Below are positions 53,719-64,000 of a DNA stretch of 64,000 nucleotides, piece by piece. Numbering within the stretch: position 1 is the stretch's first letter; every line of letters begins with the position of its first letter. The notes beneath the pieces were generated by a model. The model did no database searches. It worked only from the letters and a program-made list of their open reading frames with translations, and was not told where the DNA came from. The position numbers were made by a program, and so were the translations under genes. Source of the stretch: Roseiarcus sp963836695 (GTDB taxonomy: Bacteria; Pseudomonadota; Alphaproteobacteria; Rhizobiales; Beijerinckiaceae); NCBI GenBank assembly GCA_963836695.1, contig CAWIKX010000014.1:62001-126000 (forward strand), in the 5' to 3' direction.

Positions 53719-54735
53719 TTATTGCGCCGGCGGCGCGCTGCTGGCCAGCGGAACAAGCTGGAGCGGCTTAAGGACAAACTTCACAACATCTCGGACCGTG
53801 GCCGACGGCAAAACCTGCTTGGAGCGCGCATCGTGCAACGTCGCGGCGGCCTGCCGATCGCTGTCGCTCGCCGACTCGAGATCGTGTTGGTAGAGGTCCC
53901 GGATCCATGCGTCTCCAGGCGCAGGCGCAGCATCCTTGGCGAACTCAAGCCACATCAATCCGCGCGCGCGTTGGTGCGGTACGCCGTCGCCCAAGAAAAG
54001 CATGTGCCCAAGCAGGGCCTCTGACGGGGCATGGCCCTTTTGCGCCGCCACCGCGAGCCAACGAACTGCGGCGACGTTGTCCTTAGCGAGTCCCCCTCCG
54101 CCCACCATGTACATGTGGGCGAGATTGTATTGCGCATTCGGGTCGCCAAAGATCGTGGCTGCGTACTGAAACAATTCGTGCGCTCGCCGGGGATCGGCCC
54201 GCACTTCACTATTGGGTATGCCGCTCAAGCAATAGACGCCGACCGCAACGAAAGCGTTGGAGATCGCGCTGAGATTTCGCCGATCAGGGTGGTCTTCGTC
54301 GTAATCTTCCACCAGCTGGTTGAAGTAATGGTACGCCTTCAGGTCATCCTGCGGAACGCCCTGGCCGTCCGCATACATCTCGCCAAGTTTCCATCGCGCC
54401 AGATCCTGCCCGCTATCTGCGGCGTAGGTCAGCGCTGCGATCGACGCATCGGCGTCGCCAGCTTTCAAATCCGCGAGACCGGCGCGCAACGCTTGATTAG
54501 GATCGGAGAAGTTTTTCGGGATCTTCTCCGACGGGTCGGATGTTGACCCGTCGAACGCAAAGGCGGGCGGCAACCCAAGCGTCATCGCTCCGATGATTGC
54601 GAAAGCGAAGCGGCGTCGCAATGACGTCGTGTCGGCAAGCCTCGCAAACGCAACCACGCACATATTAATCCCGAGCTGCCATCCTGCCGCGTCGCGGTCC
54701 TTGACGGCGCTCGCGACACGGACGACCTTCGCCAT
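53719..54735 (-). CDS. Sel1-repeat protein
   Basis: A 338-residue secreted or membrane-anchored protein. The N-terminus has a hydrophobic stretch (FAFAIIGAMTLGLPPAFAF) that looks like a signal. Sel1-type repeats follow (ARWKLGEMYADGQGVPQDDLKAYHYF, AQYNLAHMYMVGGGGLAKDNVAAVRW, AEALLGHMLFLGDG). Similar proteins in rhizobia regulate exopolysaccharide synthesis (ExoR) or scaffold envelope complexes. The start at 54735 is uncertain; a later Met nearer the signal is possible (MTLGLPPAFAF). Confidence 0.82.
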   Translation of the reverse strand: MAKVVRVASAVKDRDAAGWQLGINMCVVAFARLADTTSLRRRFAFAIIGAMTLGLPPAFAFDGSTSDPSEKIPKNFSDPNQALRAGLADLKAGDADASIAALTYAADSGQDLARWKLGEMYADGQGVPQDDLKAYHYFNQLVEDYDEDHPDRRNLSAISNAFVAVGVYCLSGIPNSEVRADPRRAHELFQYAATIFGDPNAQYNLAHMYMVGGGGLAKDNVAAVRWLAVAAQKGHAPSEALLGHMLFLGDGVPHQRARGLMWLEFAKDAAPAPGDAWIRDLYQHDLESASDSDRQAAATLHDARSKQVLPSATVRDVVKFVLKPLQLVPLASSAPPAQ

Positions 54736-54862
54736 CTATGATTTGAAGGTGCGGGCGGTTTATGGCGCAATCGCGGCGCCTTCCAGCCGGAATCTCGACT
54801 TCGCAAAAGTTGCATCGAGGATGTTGCCCAAAAGCAACAACTTGGGCGTCCGGAGGGCTCCT

Positions 54863-57739
<2,877 letters not shown>

Positions 57740-57899
57740 GGATTTCTAGTCCGCGGTCCCCGTCGGAGGCGCCGTTGAGTTTAGACGACGGCCATCCGAG
57801 CGGAGCAGTGGGCTACGGACGCCGCGGGCGCAAGCGCCACGGCCGTTATAAAGGCGTCGGCGCGGTCGAAGTCAACGCGTGGGCAGCCCTCGGCGCCGT

Positions 57900-58460
57900 C
57901 TATTTTCGCCCGCGCGCGACCCGCTGTATTTCGTCACGGACCATCCGCTCGACAATGGGCGGAAGATTGTCGTCCAGCCACTGCTTGAGCATTGGCCGCA
58001 GCATATCGCGCACCATGCTGTCGGCAAGCTGGGCGCTGCGCGCCTCGAGGCCCGCCGACAAGGCTCCGAACGACAAGGCCGTCGCCTCGGCCGCTTCGAG
58101 CGACAACAGCGGCTCTTCGCTCCGCTGAAGGGCGCTCTCGACGGGATCGGCTTCAACCGCCTGCGGCTGGCGCCAGACGACTGTCGGCGCGCTCGCCTCC
58201 AGTCGCAAGTGCGGCGATCCAGGAGGCTCGCCTCGCGCCGCCGCGGCTTCGTTGGCCCCGGCGTCCTTGGGAGGGGGGGTGTACGGGACGGGCGCCGGCG
58301 CCGATTGCGGCGCTTTGGGCAGCGCGGCCTGGTCCGGGTCATCGGCGATGATGTTGCGGATCGAGGCGAGAATCTCCTCCATCGACGGCTCGTGCGCCCG
58401 TTGGGCGCGATGGATCGCGTCGAAATCGCGCTCGCTGGAAGTCGAATTGATGGGACTCAT
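57900..58460 (-). CDS. DUF2497 / PopZ-type polar organiser
   Basis: A 186-residue acidic protein. The N-terminal helix EPSMEEILASIRNIIADDPDQ is the conserved PopZ binding helix. A long Pro/Ala-rich, low-complexity middle follows, then a C-terminal oligomerisation helix (SMVRDMLRPMLKQWLDDNLPPIVERMVRDEI). The start at 58460 fits the family. PopZ organises the cell pole and anchors ParB/parS in alphaproteobacteria. It lies 160 bp upstream of valS on the same strand. Confidence 0.9.
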   Translation of the reverse strand: MSPINSTSSERDFDAIHRAQRAHEPSMEEILASIRNIIADDPDQAALPKAPQSAPAPVPYTPPPKDAGANEAAAARGEPPGSPHLRLEASAPTVVWRQPQAVEADPVESALQRSEEPLLSLEAAEATALSFGALSAGLEARSAQLADSMVRDMLRPMLKQWLDDNLPPIVERMVRDEIQRVARGRK

Positions 58461-58621
58461 CACACCGCCTTGCTCCAATCCGAGGAGCTTGTTCCATGCG
58501 CCTGTCGCGAAGTCGGACTTCAAGCCGACACTGCCGCCGGCTCGAACGGCGCTTCGATACGGGTCGATGCACGATAGTCGCTCAGGACCGCCATCTGCAA
58601 GCGGTCCAAGTCAATTGATCC

Positions 58622-60074
58622 TTATTGTCCGCTCGGCGTTCTGAGGCCGATCCACTTGCTCTTCACCTGATCGAAATGCACTCTCGGATCGTACTCGGCG
58701 ACCGCGAGTCCAAGGGTCGGGATGTTCAGTCGCCCAATCGCCGACAACAACGTATACGAGTTCGACGACCTGGTCGTGTTCGGCCTGGACCAGCGTCGTT
58801 CGCGCCTGCAACAAAGCCTGCTGCGCGTTAAGCACGTCCAAGGTCGTCCGCTGGCCGACCTTCGCCTCTTCGCGCACCCCCGTCAGGGCCACTTCGTTGG
58901 CGGAAACCGCGGCGCGCGCCGCACGCACCACGCCGACCGCCGCCTCATTGAGGCCCCAGGCGGCCACGACAGCCTGGCGGACCTGATTGCGAATGGAATC
59001 CGTTTGGATTTCCTGCTGTGACAAGCTCTCCTTCGCTTGGCGGGTCGCGGCATATTCCGCACCGCCTTGATAAATCGGAATGGTGATTTGGCCCAGGATC
59101 TGGCCCGATAGCAGGTGAAAACCCGGAATTCCGTTGACGTCGTATTGATTAGAGATTGCAGCGCTCAGCCCGACTGACGGGTAAAGCGCGCCCTCGGCGA
59201 TCTTCACCTGCAGTTCCGCAGCGTCGACGCCGTGCAGCGAACCACCGATCGCCGGATGCTCGATCTGTGAGATGGATATCGCTTGCGGCAGCGTCTTCGG
59301 CAGCGGCCTCGTGATTGGCTTTACCGGCGCGAGACTGGTCGGCTGATCGCCGACGAACTGACGGTAGCGCGCGACAGCGGCCTGCAGGGTGGCCTCCGCG
59401 CTCAGCGCAATCGCCTGCGCGCTTGCGAGGCTCGCTTCCGCCTGAGCGACGTCGGTGCGCGTGACCTCGCCGACGGTAAATCGGTCCCGCGTCTCACGCA
59501 GCTGTTCTTTCAACACATCGACGTTGTTGCGATCGAGGCCGAGAATAGCCGTATCCTCGAGGACATCCATGTAAGCGGTCAGGGCCGAAAGCAGGGTGTT
59601 TTGCTCGGTGTTGCGCAATTGCTCGCGGGCGCCGAAGACCTGCGACTCGGCCTGACGGATGCTATTGAGCGTCCTATTGCCGTTGAACACGGTCTCGTTG
59701 GCGGAGACGCCGTAGCCCCGCGGTTGAGCAAACACGTCTGCGCTGCCGGCGACGCCGCCATTAGGGCCAGTCACACTCGTTTGGGCGCGTTCGATCCCGA
59801 TGTTGCCCGTCGCTTCGACCGTCGGGAGATACCCCGCGTTCGCCTTCGGAATATTTTCGTCCGAGACCCGAACGGCGGCGCGCTGCGTATTGATGTCGGG
59901 ATTGGTCAAATAGGCCTTCACGAGCGCTCCGCCGATTGTTTCCGCCCGGCCTGCGCTGACGCCGAGCGCGGCCAAGCTGGCCGCCGCCAGGAGCGCCGTC
60001 CGCAACGCGCCGAATAGGGGCCTGCCGCACGATGCGGCGGGACGCTCTTGAAATGCGCTTGAGTCCCAGATCAT
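58622..60074 (-). pseudogene. tolC: TolC-family outer-membrane channel, frameshifted near its end
   Basis: A signal peptide (LFGALRTALLAAASLAALGV) is followed by the two OEP repeats: coiled helices (TLLSALTAYMDVLEDTAILGLDRNNVDVLKEQ split around residue 160, QRTTLDVLNAQQALLQARTTLV near the end) and short barrel strands (GYGVSANETVFNG, LLSGQILGQITIPIYQGG). Near 58764 one extra base shifts the last 48 codons. In the restored frame the tail reads SYTLLSAIGRLNIPTLGLAV and ends TPSGQ at 58622, as in rhizobial TolC; unshifted it ends at 58611 with unrelated residues. Partner of RND pumps and type I secretion. Confidence 0.88.
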
Positions 60075-60377
60075 CCCAGCCTCACGCGCCCTTCACCGTA
60101 CCGTGAAGTCAAGCGCCCAACTCTCTCGCCATCGCTAACTTGCACGTTCAACACAAAAATTAAAGACGCGAGCGCCATGGTCAGGACAGAGTTTACCACC
60201 GCCTCCCGCTCGCTCGCCGAAAGTAGCCAATACAGCGTGCATCATAGGCGGAGAAATCCTCATCGCGCTACGCAAGCCACGCCCGGCCGCCGGAATGGCC
60301 CCACTTTTCCAGCGAGCGTCGCAAAGAAGAGACACTTGGCGCAGCGGGCGCCCCTGCGCGGAATAGGGGCCAATGGC
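60075..60377. other. Intergenic region between pcm and tolC
   Basis: 303 bp with no gene. A hairpin GCCCCT-nine bases-AGGGGC (60350-60370) lies eight bases past the pcm stop and may end its transcript. No tolC promoter motif is convincing. Confidence 0.4.
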
Positions 60378-61022
60378 TTAGAAGGCGAAGCTCACCCCAG
60401 GCTTGAAGCCTTCGAGGACCTGCGCTTTGGTCTCGAACAACACCCTGCGGCTGGTCGCTCCACCGCTTCTCTCATAAACGACCGCCTGAGACGGCTCGGA
60501 GGAGGCGTCAATGCCGACGAGACGTCCGGGATTGGCGATGAGAGCGATAAGACTGTCCGGGAAGACTCCGAACGCGCCTTCGACGACGATGAGATCGAAC
60601 GGTCCCAGGGCCGCGGCCCCGCTGTCGAGCGGCCCGACCACCACAGTGACGTTCTCGCGATTGTGAAGTTCACTCTTTGCCGCTTCGGCCGCGCCGGCGT
60701 CGGATTCCAGCAGAACGACCTTGACGTGCATGGCGGCCAGGACAGCCGCGCCGTAGCCCGAGCCGCCCGCAACATCGAGTACGCGATCGGTGGGAACGAC
60801 CTTCACCGCCTGAAGCATCCGGGCCAAGACCATAGGCGCAAGCAGACGGCGGAATTTGGCCCCGCGCGCGGGCAGTTCGCGATCGAGATAGGCTAGCGGC
60901 TCATGCTCGGGCGCAACGAACCGCTGGCGAGGCACATCAAGGAACGCCGCCAGCACAACCTTGTCGACCACTCCGCCAGTGCGAATCTGGCCGTTGACCA
61001 TGTGCAAGCGCCGGTCAAGCAT
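60378..61022 (-). CDS. Protein-L-isoaspartate O-methyltransferase
   Basis: A 214-residue PCMT-family enzyme. MVNGQIRTGGVVD opens the protein; the SAM motif I reads VLDVAGGSGYGAAVLA near residue 82, with LLESDAGAAEAA after it and the post-I region FDLIVVEGAFGVFPDSL. The family repairs isoaspartyl residues, but the version next to tolC in rhizobia is a divergent paralogue, so the substrate may differ. The tolC gene follows. Confidence 0.92.
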   Translation of the reverse strand: MLDRRLHMVNGQIRTGGVVDKVVLAAFLDVPRQRFVAPEHEPLAYLDRELPARGAKFRRLLAPMVLARMLQAVKVVPTDRVLDVAGGSGYGAAVLAAMHVKVVLLESDAGAAEAAKSELHNRENVTVVVGPLDSGAAALGPFDLIVVEGAFGVFPDSLIALIANPGRLVGIDASSEPSQAVVYERSGGATSRRVLFETKAQVLEGFKPGVSFAF

Positions 61023-61095
61023 TGTTTCGGCGGAAATTTGCGCCCCCCTGGCTCAGACCCGCGACATGGGCGGATCGCCGCCCCGGATGAATTGT

Positions 61096-61169
61096 TGGAG
61101 GCCTCGCCCGGAATCGAACCGGGGTGCAAGGATTTGCAGTCCTCTGCGTAGCCACTCCGCCACGAGGCC
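61096..61169 (-). tRNA. tRNA-Cys (GCA)
   Basis: The 74-nt minus-strand cloverleaf has the acceptor GGCCTCG/CGAGGCC, D arm GGCGGAGTGGCTACG, anticodon loop with GCA, T arm CCCGG TTCGATT CCGGG, discriminator T and an encoded CCA. Intact, no intron. Confidence 0.97.
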
Positions 61170-61258
61170 GACGATGAAGCCAGGCAGCATCGTGCGCGGG
61201 CTATACCAAGGATTCAATCCCGCTCGCAAGGCGGCTTCTTCGTTTATGCAGCCTTTGC

Positions 61259-61975
61259 TCAGTCGCGCGCGAGCGGCGAATGACGCAGGAACGGCAGGCC
61301 GAGAAAATAGACCGCTGTCGCGATCAGCCCCCACCCGACCCAGGCATGGGGCTCAAGGTTCTCCACGATCGCTACCGCGGCGAAAGCGAACCACGCGCAC
61401 GTCATCGCGATAGTCAGGCTGCGCAGGCGGATCACCCGCAACGGATGGACGAAGACGACAGGGGTGAACATGAGCGCCGCCGCGCCAAGCAGAATGAGCG
61501 CGCTGATCACCCAGGGTGGCCGGAGTACGAACAGATAGAGGACAACGATATTCCACGTGGCCGGAAAGCCGCGAAACCACAAGTCGTCGGTCTTCATCCG
61601 GGTGTCGGCGAAATAGAGCGCGGATGCGATGGTGACGATGAGTCCGATCCAGAACGAAGCTTCGGTCGGCATCAGGTCCGAGCGCCAAAGCGCCACCACC
61701 GGGACCAGCACATAGGTGAGGAAATCGATCACCAGGTCGAGAACCGTCCCGTCGATCGACGCCGCGGTGATTTGCACCTTTGCCGCCCTTGCGAGCGTGC
61801 CGTCGATTCCGTCGATGAAGAGAGCCAAGCCCAGCCAGGCGAAGCAGATCGCGAAATTCCGCTCGATAGCGGCGTACAATGCGAGCAGAGCCACCGCCCC
61901 GCCCGAGGCGGTGAAGATGTGGACTGAGAAGCCCGCGGCGCTTGCGACGTCCACAGGCCGCTTTTCGATCGACAT
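61259..61975 (-). CDS. pcs: Phosphatidylcholine synthase
   Basis: A 238-residue inner-membrane enzyme making phosphatidylcholine from CDP-diacylglycerol and choline. The CDP-alcohol phosphotransferase motif DGIDGTLARAAKV with the later G-x3-D-x3-D (SIDGTVLDLVIDF) lies at residues 55-86. Eight membrane segments follow, including the pcs-typical FRGFPATWNIVVLYLF. Pcs is characteristic of alphaproteobacteria that interact with hosts or use choline. It follows the tRNA-Cys on the same strand. Confidence 0.96.
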   Translation of the reverse strand: MSIEKRPVDVASAAGFSVHIFTASGGAVALLALYAAIERNFAICFAWLGLALFIDGIDGTLARAAKVQITAASIDGTVLDLVIDFLTYVLVPVVALWRSDLMPTEASFWIGLIVTIASALYFADTRMKTDDLWFRGFPATWNIVVLYLFVLRPPWVISALILLGAAALMFTPVVFVHPLRVIRLRSLTIAMTCAWFAFAAVAIVENLEPHAWVGWGLIATAVYFLGLPFLRHSPLARD

Positions 61976-62123
61976 GCCCTGCCCGTCACCTTTTCGCCGA
62001 CTTAATTGAACGCGCGGCGTTGGCTTGACCTTAGTGCGTCCGCCTTATCAAACTTGCGCGACGCCGTCTCGTTAATCGCAAGCGGAAGTTGCGCAAGGAT
62101 CGATCGCGGCGCGGAGACCGACA

Positions 62124-63341
62124 ATGACCGAAGGCCACAAGCCTCCCGAACGCGGCTTTGACATCCTGGTCGCGGGGGCGGGACTGGCCGGTCTGACCGC
62201 CGCGTTTGGCTTTGCGCAAGCGGGTTTTGACGTCGCCTGTTGCGGCGCGGCCGAGCGAACAGGCGGAGGACGCACCGTCGCGCTGCTCGACCAATCGGTG
62301 GCATTTCTGAAGTCCCTCGGCCTTTGGGCGGGTCTGGAGCCGCGAGCGGCGCCTTTGCGCGGTCTGCGCCTCATCGACGACAGCGGAGCGTTGTTTCCAC
62401 CGCGTCCGATCGAGTTCCACGCCTCAGAGATTGAGCTCGACGCCTTCGGATGGAACATCGAAAACGACCGGATGGCCGAGGCGCTCGCGGGCGAGATCAC
62501 CCGGGTTTCGCGCGTTGAACGCTTGGCGACCGGGATCGCAGATTACGAATTCGGCGCCGACGCCGTTCACGCGAGGCTTCAGGACGGACGTCTGATCGCC
62601 GCCCGCCTCGCGATTGGCGCCGATGGCCGCGCTTCGGCGGCGCGGCGCGCCGCCGGGCTCGAAGCGCAGGTTCACCGCTATCCGCAAACCGCGCTGACGG
62701 CGCATCTCGCCCATCGGTTGCCGCACGACGACTTCTCAACCGAATTCCACACTCGTGGCGGGCCATTCACCCTCGTTCCACTGCCGGCGAACGTCACTGC
62801 GACCAACCGCTCAAGCCTTGTCTGGGTGATGGGGCAGGAGGAAGCGCGCAGGCGCAAGGATTTGGACGACGAAGCCCTTTCGCGCGAGATCGAGCGCCAA
62901 TCGCATTCCCTCCTTGGCGCCATTCGCATCGAAGGCGAGCGCGGGTTCTTTCCGATGACACGCCAGATCGTGCGTAAGATCGCGGGGGAACGGCTGGCGC
63001 TAGTCGGCGACGCGGCGCATGTCCTGCCGCCAATCGGCGCGCAAGGCCTCAACCTCGGCCTGCGCGACGTCGCGGCGATCATCGCTTGCGCGGTCGAAGC
63101 GCGGACGGAGGGGCGTGATATTGGCGGATCGCAGGCCTTGCGCGCTTACGAGCGCGCGAGGCGGGCCGACATCGCGCTCAGGACCGCCGCAGTTGACGGC
63201 CTCAATCGCTCGCTGCTCACGCATTTCCCGCCCTCCGACTTCGCCCGTGGCGCTGGCCTGGCGGCGCTTTCCTCGGTCAGGCCGCTGCGCCGTTTGGTGA
63301 TGCGGGCCGGAATTGGGCCCGGGCGCGCAAGATTGCCCTGA
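62124..63341 (+). CDS. UbiH-family FAD monooxygenase
   Basis: A 405-residue aromatic hydroxylase: FAD dinucleotide motif VAGAGLAGLTAAFGFAQAG near residue 16, the DG motif AIGADGRASAARRAAG near 170 and the second FAD block RLALVGDAAHVLPPIGAQGLN near 290. These place it among the UbiH/UbiF/Coq6 ring hydroxylases of ubiquinone synthesis. It is divergent from pcs. Which ring position is hydroxylated cannot be read. Confidence 0.92.
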   Translation: MTEGHKPPERGFDILVAGAGLAGLTAAFGFAQAGFDVACCGAAERTGGGRTVALLDQSVAFLKSLGLWAGLEPRAAPLRGLRLIDDSGALFPPRPIEFHASEIELDAFGWNIENDRMAEALAGEITRVSRVERLATGIADYEFGADAVHARLQDGRLIAARLAIGADGRASAARRAAGLEAQVHRYPQTALTAHLAHRLPHDDFSTEFHTRGGPFTLVPLPANVTATNRSSLVWVMGQEEARRRKDLDDEALSREIERQSHSLLGAIRIEGERGFFPMTRQIVRKIAGERLALVGDAAHVLPPIGAQGLNLGLRDVAAIIACAVEARTEGRDIGGSQALRAYERARRADIALRTAAVDGLNRSLLTHFPPSDFARGAGLAALSSVRPLRRLVMRAGIGPGRARLP

Positions 63342-63505
63342 GCTGAGCTGGTGCGTTAGGCCTCGGAGCTCGGCGAGTTGTTGATCGTAAGAGGGGCGGT
63401 GCCTAGCCTCGCGATCGAATGACGCGAGGTTTCCATGCGAGGCGTATTTCCAGGATCGCCCGGGTGATGGACGGCGATAAGCTTGGCTTCGCAAGGGCCT
63501 GACAA

Positions 63506-64000
63506 ATGTCATCTTTCACCCTCCGCAAGCAGGCGACCGCTCTGCAATGGGTCGTGCTTCTCGTCGCGTCGGTCGTGTGCGTCGCGGCTTTTGAATGGAT
63601 GCGTCTGCCCGCCGCTCTGATGCTCGGCGCGATCGCGGCGGCCATCCTTCTTTGCTGGTTCGAGGGGCGCGTGATGATTCCGCCCTGGGGCTTTGTTATC
63701 GCTCAGGGTTTTGTCGGCTGCCTAGTTGCGCGCGCCATCACCCCCGACATTGTCGTGACGATTTTTCGCAAGTGGCCAATGTTCCTTGTGTTGATTGGCT
63801 CAGTCATATTCTTCGCCGCCCTTCTCGGGTATCTGCTCGCGCGCTTCAAAGCGCTTCCGGGCACGACCGCGGTCTGGGGATCGTCGGCCGGCGCTGCGAC
63901 GGCGATGGTGCTCATGTCAGACGCCTACGGCGGCGACATGCGGCTCGTCGCCGTCATGCAATATCTGCGGGTGGCCTGCGTTGGACTAGTGGCGTCGCTC
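63506..64000 (+). CDS. AbrB-family transporter, partial (N-terminal)
   Basis: The frame from ATG 63506 stays open to the window edge (165 codons). It has at least four membrane segments (WVVLLVASVVCVAAF, MLGAIAAAILLCWF, FVIAQGFVGCLVARAI, MFLVLIGSVIFFAALLGYLLARF), then GTTAVWGSSAGAATAMVLM and VAVMQYLRVACVG, the repeat-end motif of the AbrB/ammonia-monooxygenase-like permease family. Function of the family is not settled. Confidence 0.85.
   Translation, partial: MSSFTLRKQATALQWVVLLVASVVCVAAFEWMRLPAALMLGAIAAAILLCWFEGRVMIPPWGFVIAQGFVGCLVARAITPDIVVTIFRKWPMFLVLIGSVIFFAALLGYLLARFKALPGTTAVWGSSAGAATAMVLMSDAYGGDMRLVAVMQYLRVACVGLVASL

Overview
The window is GC-rich chromosomal DNA from an alphaproteobacterium, most likely of the Hyphomicrobiales (Rhizobiales). 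The basis is gene order known from that group: mraZ-rsmH-ftsL-ftsI; groES-groEL behind a CIRCE element; lepB-rnc-era; valS, a DUF2497/PopZ-type gene, tolC and pcm side by side; and a phosphatidylcholine synthase. No species can be named from the sequence alone.

Layout. 1-2.1 kb: start of the division/cell-wall cluster on the minus strand, with a 10-bp-phased MraZ operator array. 2.3-12 kb: a mixed block with two microprotein ORFs, an SRAP protein, an RraA-like protein, a frameshifted alkyl-DHAP-synthase-like flavoprotein, two small-molecule dehydrogenases, a CadC/TolB/TPR regulator and an MFS transporter. 12.4-14.9 kb: a surface beta-repeat protein gene broken by five frameshifts. 15.3-22.6 kb: chaperonins and the lepB-rnc-era block. 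22.7 kb: tRNA-Glu. 22.8-33 kb: an accessory stretch of decayed genes (GntR regulator without a start, frameshifted NiCoT, GFA and TPR genes, a truncated PPOX gene). 33.4-38 kb: a three-gene mannose/mannoside cassette (mannose-6-phosphate isomerase, GT4 fusion, GH130) bracketed by 161-bp direct repeats of an antiporter 3' end. 38.2-43.1 kb: antiporter, HEXXH protein, cNMP/thioredoxin-reductase-like fusion and UBP zinc finger. 43.2-46.7 kb: sulfate ABC importer. 46.7-54.7 kb: MFS exporter, esterase, a HigBA-type toxin-antitoxin pair, an acyltransferase/SGNH protein with a tiny upstream membrane protein, a PRC-barrel protein and a Sel1 protein. 54.8-64 kb: valS, PopZ-like, tolC, pcm, tRNA-Cys, pcs, a UbiH-like hydroxylase and the start of an AbrB-type permease.

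The most unusual signal is a family of three AT-rich structured elements (about 18.4, 25.1 and 27.5 kb). All share one exact plan: a 16-bp box related to TTTTCAATGGGTTACA, a 17-nt spacer, two 10-mers, an 8-nt centre, and inverted 10-mers. Two copies share the 10-mer CTAGCGTTTA. The third keeps every spacing but uses a different 10-mer (CTTTCATTTG). Inverted arms around an 8-bp centre resemble core sites of tyrosine recombinases, but no recombinase gene is present in the window.

Several genes carry single-base reading-frame breaks (about 4510, five in 12.7-14.9 kb, 26685, 27900, 29457, 58764). Most lie in accessory genes, but one hits the end of tolC. Some may therefore be sequencing errors rather than true pseudogenes.
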